Part shown: piece by piece, positions 43,283-51,046 of the stretch
How the letters are laid out: each line of letters starts with the position of its first letter
Numbering within the stretch: the stretch's first letter is position 1
Assembly: GCA_046349515.1 (NCBI GenBank)
Contig: JAXMCE010000009.1
Coordinates: 1-64,000 of the forward strand
Source of the DNA: JBGPGW01 sp046349515
GTDB lineage: Bacteria > Pseudomonadota > Alphaproteobacteria > CADEGL01
Direction of reading: 5' to 3'
Length of the DNA: 64,000 nt
Program-made: the position numbers and the translations under genes
Notes under the pieces: model-generated
The model's database searches: none
What the model was told of the DNA's origin: nothing
What the model saw: only the letters and a program-made list of their open reading frames with translations

Positions 43283-44155
43283 ATGGCGCTTGTTCCCTCT
43301 GTCTTGCGTGCCGCGGCGGCGCTCGCCGTCGCCGGTGCCCTCCTGCTCGCCGCCTGTACAGCGCCACCCGCGTCCGAAACAACGGCACCGCAAAGCGCCG
43401 CGACCGGCACGACCGCGCCACCTCAACCGGCCTCCGATCCCTTGGCCTTCACCACGTCGACCGTGGGGCCGCCCCGAAGCAATGCCCGCGGCGAGCTCTA
43501 CGAGCCCAAGGGGACAGGTCCCTTCCCGGCCGTCGTCGTGCTCCACGGCTGCAGCGGCGTCAGCGCGCACACCCGCGCCTGGGGCGAGCGGCTCGCCTCC
43601 TGGGGCTATGTGGCGCTCGTCGTCGACAGCTTCCGTCCGCGCGGCCAAGCCAATGTCTGCGGCCGCGGCCGCGACATCCCGCCCTCCTCGCGCGCGGCCG
43701 ACGCCTTCGGCGCCGCCGCCTATCTCCGGATGCTGCCCACCGTGCGCCCCGATGCGATCGGGCTCATCGGCTTCTCCCACGGCGGCTGGACGACGCTCCA
43801 CGCGGTCCTCGCGGATGCGGGCAAGGCGGACCGCGCCGAGCCCTTCCGCGCGGCCGTCGCCTACTACCCCTATTGCGAGATGCCGACGGCGCCGCTCGCG
43901 ACCGACACGCTCATCCTCATCGGCGACGCGGACGACTGGACGCCCTCCACGCGCTGCGAGCGCTGGCGCGATACGATCAAGACAAGCGGCCACGCGCTCG
44001 AGATGACGATCTATCCGGGCGCGCTCCACGCCTTCGATTCGGCGCTGCCGACCCGCGTCTATTACGGGCACAAGCTCGGGCACGATCCGGCGGCCGCCGC
44101 CGATTCGATCGACAAGACGCGCGCCTTCCTCGCGGCGCGCTTGGCGCCGCCCTGA
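43283..44155 (+). CDS. Dienelactone hydrolase-like lipoprotein
   Basis: The 290-residue protein has a lipoprotein signal (lipobox LAAC, Cys25), a Ser/Thr/Ala-rich linker, and an alpha/beta hydrolase domain with VVVLHGCSG, nucleophile elbow GFSHGG (Ser about 170), Asp in IGDADDWTP and His in ALHAF. It is probably an envelope esterase. Dienelactone hydrolases use a Cys; this one has Ser. The ribosome site is weak. Confidence 0.85.
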   Translation: MALVPSVLRAAAALAVAGALLLAACTAPPASETTAPQSAATGTTAPPQPASDPLAFTTSTVGPPRSNARGELYEPKGTGPFPAVVVLHGCSGVSAHTRAWGERLASWGYVALVVDSFRPRGQANVCGRGRDIPPSSRAADAFGAAAYLRMLPTVRPDAIGLIGFSHGGWTTLHAVLADAGKADRAEPFRAAVAYYPYCEMPTAPLATDTLILIGDADDWTPSTRCERWRDTIKTSGHALEMTIYPGALHAFDSALPTRVYYGHKLGHDPAAAADSIDKTRAFLAARLAPP

Positions 44156-44189
44156 GAAGGCGGGAAGAGACTTCGGTGGAGGGACGCGT

Positions 44190-44420
44190 CTAGCGCGCGG
44201 CGTCGCGCTTCTGGGCCGCGAGGTCGATGCCCTGGCGGAGAGAGTCCGCCGTGTGCTGGCCGATGGCGCCCGTGACGGTCGCGCCGAGGACGACGGGGCT
44301 CGAAGCGGGCCTCGGCTGGGCGGGCGGCCCCGATTGCGCGACGGCAAGGCAGGGCAGCGCGATCAACGCCGCACCCACGGCGATCGTGGCCATGCCGCGC
44401 CTGATGTCTCGCTCGATCAT
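44190..44420 (-). CDS. Small exported hypothetical protein, 76 residues
   Basis: I do not recognise the family. A signal peptide (IRRGMATIAVGAALIALPCLAVAQ) precedes about 45 mature residues rich in Pro, Ala and Ser. GGAGG lies 13 bases before the ATG. It converges on the hydrolase gene and may be a minor periplasmic protein; it may also be a spurious frame, since little can be checked. Confidence 0.5.
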   Translation of the reverse strand: MIERDIRRGMATIAVGAALIALPCLAVAQSGPPAQPRPASSPVVLGATVTGAIGQHTADSLRQGIDLAAQKRDAAR

Positions 44421-44534
44421 CGGATTGGTCCTCCATTCGGGGCCTCGGGGGCCGGCAATCGCGCCAGCCGCGCGAGACCCGTTTCCCCCTATTTGGTGTC
44501 CCGAATGGTTAAGACAACGTGAAGGCGCGCGGCC

Positions 44535-45083
44535 TCAGCGCCCCTTCGCCCTCGCCCGCTCCGCGAGACGCCGGCGCAAGTGCTTGGCCACGTTCGCTGA
44601 AACGAAGGGGCGGATGTCGCCGCCAAGCGCGCCCACTTCCTTCACGAGCCGCGAGGAGATGAACTGGTTCGTCTCGGAGGCCATCAGGAAGACCGTCTCG
44701 ATATCGGGATCGAGGCGCGCGTTCATCCCCGTCATCTGGAATTCGTAGTCGAAGTCCGTGACGGCGCGGAGGCCGCGGATGACGACGCTCGCCCCCACCT
44801 CGCGCGCGTAGTGCATGAGCAAGCCCTCGAAGGAGCGCACTTCCACCTTGCTCGCGAGCCCCTTGTTGATCGCGGCGATCTCCTCCTTCACGATCGCGAC
44901 CCGCTCCTTGATCGTGAACAGCGGATCCTTGCCCGCGTTGATCGCGACGCCAACGACGAGCGTGTTCACGACGCGCGTCGCCCGGCGGATGATGTCGAGG
45001 TGGCCGTTGGTCGGGGGGTCGAAGCTGCCGGGATAGAGCCCGATGCGCGGGCTATTCGTCCGCGCCGTTCGTCGAATCGCCAC
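44535..45083 (-). CDS. coaD: Pantetheine-phosphate adenylyltransferase
   Basis: The 182-residue enzyme carries out the penultimate step of coenzyme A synthesis. It has YPGSFDPPTNGHLD (the nucleotidyltransferase TxGH motif), GLRAVTDFDYEFQM and SSRLVKEVGALGG. The start is GTG at 45083, inside the gyrA 3' end, with GGGGGAGGA upstream; the overlap is 32 bases. The gyrA-coaD order is common in alphaproteobacteria. Confidence 0.95.
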   Translation of the reverse strand: MAIRRTARTNSPRIGLYPGSFDPPTNGHLDIIRRATRVVNTLVVGVAINAGKDPLFTIKERVAIVKEEIAAINKGLASKVEVRSFEGLLMHYAREVGASVVIRGLRAVTDFDYEFQMTGMNARLDPDIETVFLMASETNQFISSRLVKEVGALGGDIRPFVSANVAKHLRRRLAERARAKGR

Positions 45084-47883
45084 TCGAGTCCTCCCCCTCG
45101 GCGCCGTTGCCGTTCGGCCCGTGCGCGCCGTTCCCCCCGCCGTTCGCTCCGCCGTTCTCCGTCGTGCCCTCGTCGCCGAGCCGCGCGACCGAGACCACGT
45201 GCTCGCCCTCCGAGACCCGGAACAGCGTGACCCCGCGCGTCGTCCGACCCGCGATGCGGATGTCGTTGACCGGGCAGCGGATGATCCGCCCGCCGTCGGT
45301 CACCAGCATGATCTGGTCGCGCTCCGAGACCGGGAAGGCGGCGATGACGCTGTTCTCGCCCCGTCCCAGGTTCATGCTATCGATGCCTTTGCCGCCGCGC
45401 CCCGCGACCCGGTACTCGTAGGCCGAGGTGCGCTTGCCGTAGCCGTCGGCCGCGATGGTGAGGATGAACTGCTCGGCCGATTCGAGCTCGGCCATGCGCT
45501 GGTCCGAGAGCGTGATGGCCGCGACCTCCTCGCCCGTCTCGGCCGCCTCCTGGGCTTCAACCGACTCTGGGGTTTCGGCCTCGCCCGCCTCGGGCTCCTC
45601 GGCCCCGCGCTTGGCCTTGGCCGCCTTGAGATAGGCGTTCCGCTCCTCGGTGCTGAACTCGGCATGGCGCGCGATGGTCATGGAGATGACCCGGTCGGCT
45701 TCTGCCAACAAGATGCCGCGCACGCCGTCCGAGGACCGGCCGCTGAAGACGCGCACGTCCGTCGCCGGGAAGCGGATGCACTTGCCGCCGCGCGTCGCCA
45801 GCACCACGTCATCGGTCTCGGTGCAGATCTGGACGCCCACGAGCGCGTCGCCCTCCTCGAGCTTCATGGCGAGCTTGCCGTTGGCCTTCACGTGGACGAA
45901 GTCCTCGAGCGAGTTGCGCCGCACGTTGCCGCTCTGCGTCGCGAACATTAAGTAGGTGTCCTTCCAGCGCGCCTCGTCCTCCGGCAGCGGCATGAGCGTC
46001 GAGATCGTCTCGCCTTCCTCGAGCGGCAGCATGTTGACGAGCGCCTTGCCGCGCGCCTGCGGGGTCGCGAGCGGGAGGTTGTAGACCTTGGTCTTGTAGA
46101 CGATGCCGCGCGAGGAGAAGAACAGCATGGGCGTGTGCGTGCTCGCGACGAAGAGCTGCGTCACGAAATCCTCTTCCCGCGTCGCCATGGCGGTGCGGCC
46201 CTTGCCGCCGCGCCGCTGCGCCCGGTAGGTCGAAAGGGGCACGCGCTTGATGTAGCCGCCATGGGTGACGGTCACCACCATCTCCTCGCGGTGGATGAGG
46301 TCCTCGATGTCGGTCTCGAAGGTCTCGTCGGAGATGGTCGTCCGCCGCGCGTCGGAGAACTTGGCCTTGATCTCGACGAGCTCGGCGCGCATCACGGCGT
46401 AGAGCCGCTCGCGCGAACCCAGGATCTCGAGGAAGCCGGTGATCTCGACGACGATGGCCTTCAGATCCTCGATGATCTTGTCGCGCTCGAGACCGGTCAG
46501 GCGATGGAGGCGGAGATCGAGGATGGCGCGCGCCTGCGCCTCCGACAGCCTGTACTGGCCCTCGACCAGCCCCTCGTCGAGATCGTCGATGCGCTGGATG
46601 TAGGATTCGATGTCCTGGGCCGGCCAGGTCTTGGCGACCAAGGTCGCGCGGGCCTCGGCCGGGTCCTTGGCCTTCCGGATGATCTCGATGACGGGGTCGA
46701 GGTTGGCGACGGCGACGGCGAGGCCCAGCAGGATGTGGGCGCGTTCCCGCGCGCGCCTGAGGTCGTGCGCCGTCCGCCGCGTGATGACTTCCTCGCGGAA
46801 GGCGATGAAGGCCGCGACGATCTCCTGGAGGTTCATCGTCTCGGGGCGGCCGCCGTGGAGCGCCAGCATGTTGACGCCGAAGCTCGTCTGGAGCGGGGTG
46901 TGCTTGAACAGCTGGTTCAGCACGACTTCGGGCGTCGCGGTGCGCGCGAGCTCGATGACGACGCGCACGCCGTCGCGGTCCGATTCGTCGCGGAGATCGG
47001 TGATCCCCTCGACGATCTTCTCCTGCGCGACCTCGGCGATGCGCTCGACCATGCGCGCCTTGTTGACCTGGTAGGGGATCTCCGAGACGACGATCGCCTG
47101 GCGGTCCTTGCCCATGGGCTCGATCGCGGTGCGGCTGCGCAAGACGACGGAGCCCCGCCCCGTCATGAGCGCCGCGCGGAGACCGGCGCGGCCGAGGATG
47201 ATGCCGCCGGTCGGGAAGTCGGGTCCCTGGACGAACTCCATCAGCTCCTCGACCGTGATCTCCGGACGGTCGATATAGGCGCAGCAGGCGTCGATCACCT
47301 CGGCGAGATTGTGGGTCGGGATGTTGGTCGCCATGCCGACGGCGATGCCGCCCGCGCCGTTCACGAGAAGATTGGGGATCTGAGCCGGCAGGACGACGGG
47401 CTCGCGCGTCGTGCCGTCGTAGTTCTCCTGGAAGTCGACGGTCTCCTTGTCGATGTCGGCGAGAATGGCCTCGGCCGAGAGCGCGAGTCTCGCCTCGGTG
47501 TAGCGCATGGCCGCCGGCGGATCGCCGTCCATCGAGCCGAAATTGCCCTGCCCCTCGATCAAGGGCAGGCGCATGGAGAAATCCTGCGCCATGCGCACCA
47601 TGGCGTCGTAGATCGCCGTGTCGCCGTGGGGATGGTACTTGCCCATGACGTCGCCGACGATGCGCGCGGATTTCCGGAACGGCTTCGTGTGGTCGTAGCC
47701 GTTCTCCTTCATCGTGTAGAGGATGCGCCGGTGCACGGGCTTCAAGCCGTCGCGCACGTCCGGGAGCGCCCGCGCCACGATCACGCTCATGGCGTAATCG
47801 AGGTAGGAGCGGCGCATTTCCTCCTCGATCCCGACGGGCGAGATGTCGAACGACGGAGGGACCGCTTGAGGGCTGGTGGTCAA
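45052..47883 (-). CDS. gyrA: DNA gyrase subunit A
   Basis: The 943-residue subunit cuts and rejoins DNA and, with GyrB, introduces negative supercoils. The catalytic tyrosine is Tyr128 (AAMRYTE). In the quinolone-interacting region HPHGDTAIYD, residue 89 is Thr where E. coli has Ser83, and Asp93 matches Asp87. The C-terminal domain contains an acidic, Ala/Glu-rich insertion (about 735-790), common in alphaproteobacteria, and the tail is Gly/Asn-rich. The start is TTG at 47883, which gives the expected length before SPVGIEEEMRRSYLDYAM. Confidence 0.97.
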   Translation of the reverse strand: MTTSPQAVPPSFDISPVGIEEEMRRSYLDYAMSVIVARALPDVRDGLKPVHRRILYTMKENGYDHTKPFRKSARIVGDVMGKYHPHGDTAIYDAMVRMAQDFSMRLPLIEGQGNFGSMDGDPPAAMRYTEARLALSAEAILADIDKETVDFQENYDGTTREPVVLPAQIPNLLVNGAGGIAVGMATNIPTHNLAEVIDACCAYIDRPEITVEELMEFVQGPDFPTGGIILGRAGLRAALMTGRGSVVLRSRTAIEPMGKDRQAIVVSEIPYQVNKARMVERIAEVAQEKIVEGITDLRDESDRDGVRVVIELARTATPEVVLNQLFKHTPLQTSFGVNMLALHGGRPETMNLQEIVAAFIAFREEVITRRTAHDLRRARERAHILLGLAVAVANLDPVIEIIRKAKDPAEARATLVAKTWPAQDIESYIQRIDDLDEGLVEGQYRLSEAQARAILDLRLHRLTGLERDKIIEDLKAIVVEITGFLEILGSRERLYAVMRAELVEIKAKFSDARRTTISDETFETDIEDLIHREEMVVTVTHGGYIKRVPLSTYRAQRRGGKGRTAMATREEDFVTQLFVASTHTPMLFFSSRGIVYKTKVYNLPLATPQARGKALVNMLPLEEGETISTLMPLPEDEARWKDTYLMFATQSGNVRRNSLEDFVHVKANGKLAMKLEEGDALVGVQICTETDDVVLATRGGKCIRFPATDVRVFSGRSSDGVRGILLAEADRVISMTIARHAEFSTEERNAYLKAAKAKRGAEEPEAGEAETPESVEAQEAAETGEEVAAITLSDQRMAELESAEQFILTIAADGYGKRTSAYEYRVAGRGGKGIDSMNLGRGENSVIAAFPVSERDQIMLVTDGGRIIRCPVNDIRIAGRTTRGVTLFRVSEGEHVVSVARLGDEGTTENGGANGGGNGAHGPNGNGAEGEDSSGDSTNGADE

Positions 47884-48186
47884 CGGCTAATGCCTTGAAA
47901 TATTGAAGAGATTTTACGCGCTGCGGGGCCCGTTTCCGGGCGCCAGAATCTACCAGTTTTCGCGCCTGCGAACAACGAAAAGGGGGGCGCGGAGGTGCGC
48001 CATTCCGGAGTCGAATCGGGCTCCCTTTCAGCGTCGAATCGAGCGCTTTTCCGGCGCCGCCGCGGCCCCGGAATTTCAGGGGGAATCCCCTCCCGGCCGC
48101 ACGCACCGAGCCTCGGATCGCAAGAGACGTTGAACGAGCGCGCGCTTTTGGCGAGGCTGCGCCAGGCACAAACGAGAGAGGATCGC
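47884..48186. other. 303-bp gap between gyrA and an SDR gene
   Basis: The sequence carries the divergent control regions of gyrA (left) and the SDR gene (right). An AT-rich spot at 47890-47915 (TTGAAATATTGAAGAGATTTTAC) probably belongs to the gyrA promoter. The rest is GC-rich, with no gene or strong hairpin. Confidence 0.5.
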
Positions 48187-48963
48187 ATGGCGAGCAAGGG
48201 CATCATGGTCGTGACGGGCGGCAGCCGCGGCATCGGCGCCGGCATCGCGCGGCTTGCGGGCAAGCGCGGCTACGACGTCGCCGTCAATTACACCGCCGCG
48301 GCCGACCGCGCGGAGAAGGTCGCCGCGGAGATCCGCGGCTACGGCCAGCGCGCCGCGGCCATCCAGGCCGATGTCGCGAAGCCCGACGACGTCGCGCGCC
48401 TCTTCGCCGAGACCGACCGCGCGCTCGGGCCCGTCGACGTGCTCGTCAACAACGCCGCCATCTCGATCGAGACTCCCGTCGCCGACCATAAGCCCGAGAC
48501 CATGCGCCGCATCATCGACACGAACCTGCTCGGGCCCGCGCTCACGGCCCAGCAGGCCATTCGCCGCATGTCGACGCGCCGCGGCGGCAAGGGCGGCGTC
48601 ATCGTCAACATCTCCTCGATCTCGGGGATCTACGGCGGGCTGCCGGGCGACGTCGTCTACGCCGGCACCAAGGGCGGGCTCGACAGCTTCACGCTCGGCC
48701 TCGCCAAGGAAGTGGCGCCCGACGGCATCCGCGTCTGCGCGATCCGCCCGGGCCTCACGCGCACGGAGATGTGGGACGCAGGAATGGGCCAGGAGGAAGT
48801 CGTCGCCATGGGCAAGCGCGGCGTGCCGCTCGGGCGCATCGGCGAGGTCGACGAGGTCGCCTATGCCGTCCTCTGGATGGCCTCGCCCGAGGCCGCCTAC
48901 GTCACCGGCGCCATCCTCAACGTGAGCGGCGGGCGCGAGACCTTCGTCCGCGGCGCGGGATAG
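48187..48963 (+). CDS. SDR-family oxidoreductase (FabG-like)
   Basis: The 258-residue short-chain dehydrogenase has TGGSRGIGAG, NNAA in place of NNAG, Ser in NISSISG and YAGTK. It resembles 3-ketoacyl reductase or sugar dehydrogenases; the substrate is unknown. The start has GAGAGGA. The gene lies in the stretch that separates gyrA from ssb. Confidence 0.88.
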   Translation: MASKGIMVVTGGSRGIGAGIARLAGKRGYDVAVNYTAAADRAEKVAAEIRGYGQRAAAIQADVAKPDDVARLFAETDRALGPVDVLVNNAAISIETPVADHKPETMRRIIDTNLLGPALTAQQAIRRMSTRRGGKGGVIVNISSISGIYGGLPGDVVYAGTKGGLDSFTLGLAKEVAPDGIRVCAIRPGLTRTEMWDAGMGQEEVVAMGKRGVPLGRIGEVDEVAYAVLWMASPEAAYVTGAILNVSGGRETFVRGAG

Positions 48964-49057
48964 GAGCGCCGAGCTCGACCGCGCGCAGGACGGGCCTGCG
49001 GCCAGGCGGTCACTGTGCTCGCGACCGCTCCCTCGCTCGACACGCGTCGTTCACGAA

Positions 49058-49786
49058 TCACTCCGCGACGACGAGGCGATAGCCCGCGTCGTAGGCGTCG
49101 AGGGTGAGCAGTCGGGCGTAGCGGCGCCCCCACTCACCCGCTTCGAGGTCCCGCTTCAAATTCCGCAATCCGGTTTCGGCGTCGCCGATCGCCCAAAAGG
49201 ACGAGCTGCCGGATCGGATGCGTCGGTCGAGATAGGCCGCGGGCCGCCGCCAGTAGGCGTACAAGAACCCATCGGCGCAATCATGCGGCACGAGCACTGG
49301 CGTGATCCGCACCGGGCCCAGCCATCGCTCATAGTCGGCCATGGCGGGCATCTGTGCCTCGTCCAATGCCGCGAGTTCAGGGAGATAGTCGGTCAGCCAC
49401 GGCCGGTGCGTGGGATCGAAGGTCAGGAGGACGATCCGATCGCGTGTCACGCGTCGCATCTCGCGGAGACCCGCTTCCTTGTCGGGCCAGTGATGAATGG
49501 TCAGAATCGCCAGGGAGGCGTCGAAACGCTTGTCATCGAATGGCAAGCGGTCGGCACTCGCTTGAACCGCCGCGGCCGCCGCCGGGTCGCGCTTCCGGAT
49601 CATCTCGCGCGACGGCTCGACAGCGATCACGCTTCGATCGGCCGGTTCGTAGGAACCAGTCCCGGCGCCGACATTCAAGACAGTTTGCGCTGACCCAAGG
49701 GCGCTTTCGATGGTCCGCGCTATCCGCCGGTCCGGCCTGCGGAGCTCCGCATAGTTGATTCCGATGACGTCGTACTTCGCGCCCAT
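49058..49786 (-). CDS. Class I SAM-dependent methyltransferase
   Basis: The 242-residue protein has the SAM-binding motif VLNVGAGTGSYEP near 37-49, VIAVEPSREM at the end of strand 2 and AILTIHHWPD at strand 4, as in UbiE/Methyltransf_11 proteins. The acceptor is unknown. Thr-His-His at strand 4 is normal for this group. It lies tail to tail with the SDR gene at 48187. Confidence 0.85.
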   Translation of the reverse strand: MGAKYDVIGINYAELRRPDRRIARTIESALGSAQTVLNVGAGTGSYEPADRSVIAVEPSREMIRKRDPAAAAAVQASADRLPFDDKRFDASLAILTIHHWPDKEAGLREMRRVTRDRIVLLTFDPTHRPWLTDYLPELAALDEAQMPAMADYERWLGPVRITPVLVPHDCADGFLYAYWRRPAAYLDRRIRSGSSSFWAIGDAETGLRNLKRDLEAGEWGRRYARLLTLDAYDAGYRLVVAE

Positions 49787-49849
49787 CTACGGCGAATCGC
49801 CAACATCCGCGAGAGGCGCGATGACGAGAGCGCGACCGCCGGCGCCGCC

Positions 49850-50920
49850 TTAGGCCAGCAGCCACTCCTTCATGCGCTTCTCGAGCTCGACGTAATTATC
49901 GCGCCACCACAAATCGTCCATGATCGCGTTGTTGGGGCTCGCCATGTTGGGCTGCCACTTCTTGGCTTCGGCCGAGAGCATCGCGCCGGCCTTGTCGCTG
50001 TTGGGAATGAATCCGAGCGTCTCGCAGAACGCCGCGAGCCGGTCGGGCTTCAAGGCGAAGGCCAGGAACTTCATCGCCGCCTGCTTGTTGGGCGAACCGC
50101 GGACGATTTGGAGGTATTCGGGCAGGTTGATCGTCTGGTCGAAGGAGAACTGGATCGACACGCCCGAGGCCTGCGCCGGCTTCACGCGGCTCGCATAGGT
50201 GTAGGAGTAGTCGATCTCGCCCGACTGGAGGAGCGTGATGGTCTGCGGCGTCGCTTCGATCCATTTGGCGACGTGCGGCTTGATTCGATCGAGCGACTTG
50301 AAGGCCCGTTCCACGTCGAGCGGGTAGAGGCTGCGCGGCGCGACACCGTCGGCGATCAAGGCGACTTCGAGGGTCTCACTCACTCGCGTCCTCAACCCGC
50401 GCTTCCCCGGAAACGTCTTCGAATCGAAGTACGTCTTGAAGTCGGTCGGATGCTTGCCGTCGGGATAGCGCTTCGGATCCCAGGCGACGCCCCCCGCCGC
50501 CATGTAGAACGCGACCGTCTCGGGATAGACGCCGGTCTTGAGATGCGAGACATCGACGATCGACTTGTCGATGGGCTCCCAAAGACCTTCCTTCGCGCCG
50601 GCCATGGCCATGGAGCCGACGCCGTCGAAGACGTCCCACTCGATGTTCTTCGACGCCACCTGCGCCTTCACCTTGGCGAGGTCGGGCGTGTCGGAGATCG
50701 TGACCGGGATGCCGGTCTGCTGCGTGAACGGCTTCACGAACGCATTCTCGACCGCCTCCCGGTACTGCCCGCCCCAGCTCACGAGGACGAGCTTCTCGCT
50801 GGCCTTGGCCTTGCCCGGCACTAGGATCAGCGGACCGCTGACCGTCGCCATGGCGGCGGCGCTTCCAAGGAGGAACCCGCGCCTGCTGACACCGGGGAGC
50901 CGGGTTGAACGCTTCGTCAT
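49850..50920 (-). CDS. ABC transporter binding protein, spermidine/putrescine type, Tat signal
   Basis: The 356-residue protein begins with a twin-arginine signal (SRRGFLLG, Arg13-Arg14) and folds like the PotD/PotF binding proteins (LVLVSWGGQYREAVENAFVKPF; DVFDGVGSM; GEIDYSYTYASRV). It probably binds a polyamine or similar compound. No permease or ATPase genes are adjacent. The neighbouring flavin oxidoreductase gene may act on a related N-methylated compound, which is a guess from context. Confidence 0.87.
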   Translation of the reverse strand: MTKRSTRLPGVSRRGFLLGSAAAMATVSGPLILVPGKAKASEKLVLVSWGGQYREAVENAFVKPFTQQTGIPVTISDTPDLAKVKAQVASKNIEWDVFDGVGSMAMAGAKEGLWEPIDKSIVDVSHLKTGVYPETVAFYMAAGGVAWDPKRYPDGKHPTDFKTYFDSKTFPGKRGLRTRVSETLEVALIADGVAPRSLYPLDVERAFKSLDRIKPHVAKWIEATPQTITLLQSGEIDYSYTYASRVKPAQASGVSIQFSFDQTINLPEYLQIVRGSPNKQAAMKFLAFALKPDRLAAFCETLGFIPNSDKAGAMLSAEAKKWQPNMASPNNAIMDDLWWRDNYVELEKRMKEWLLA

Positions 50921-51046
50921 CGCATCACCTTTCGGTTTGACATGCCGTCCGAGGTCGGTGGAGGCAAATGTATGCGCCTACTTCGGACATAGAGGCTTCG
51001 CGAAGTCAAGGAAGCCACGGGCGCCGTATCGGCCTGCAATCGAAAA

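Noticed and set aside
46135..47898. Open frame of 587 codons on the plus strand opposite gyrA
   Set aside because: It is rich in Arg, Asp, His and Gly as expected for antisense of a GC-rich gene, and gyrA is unambiguous.
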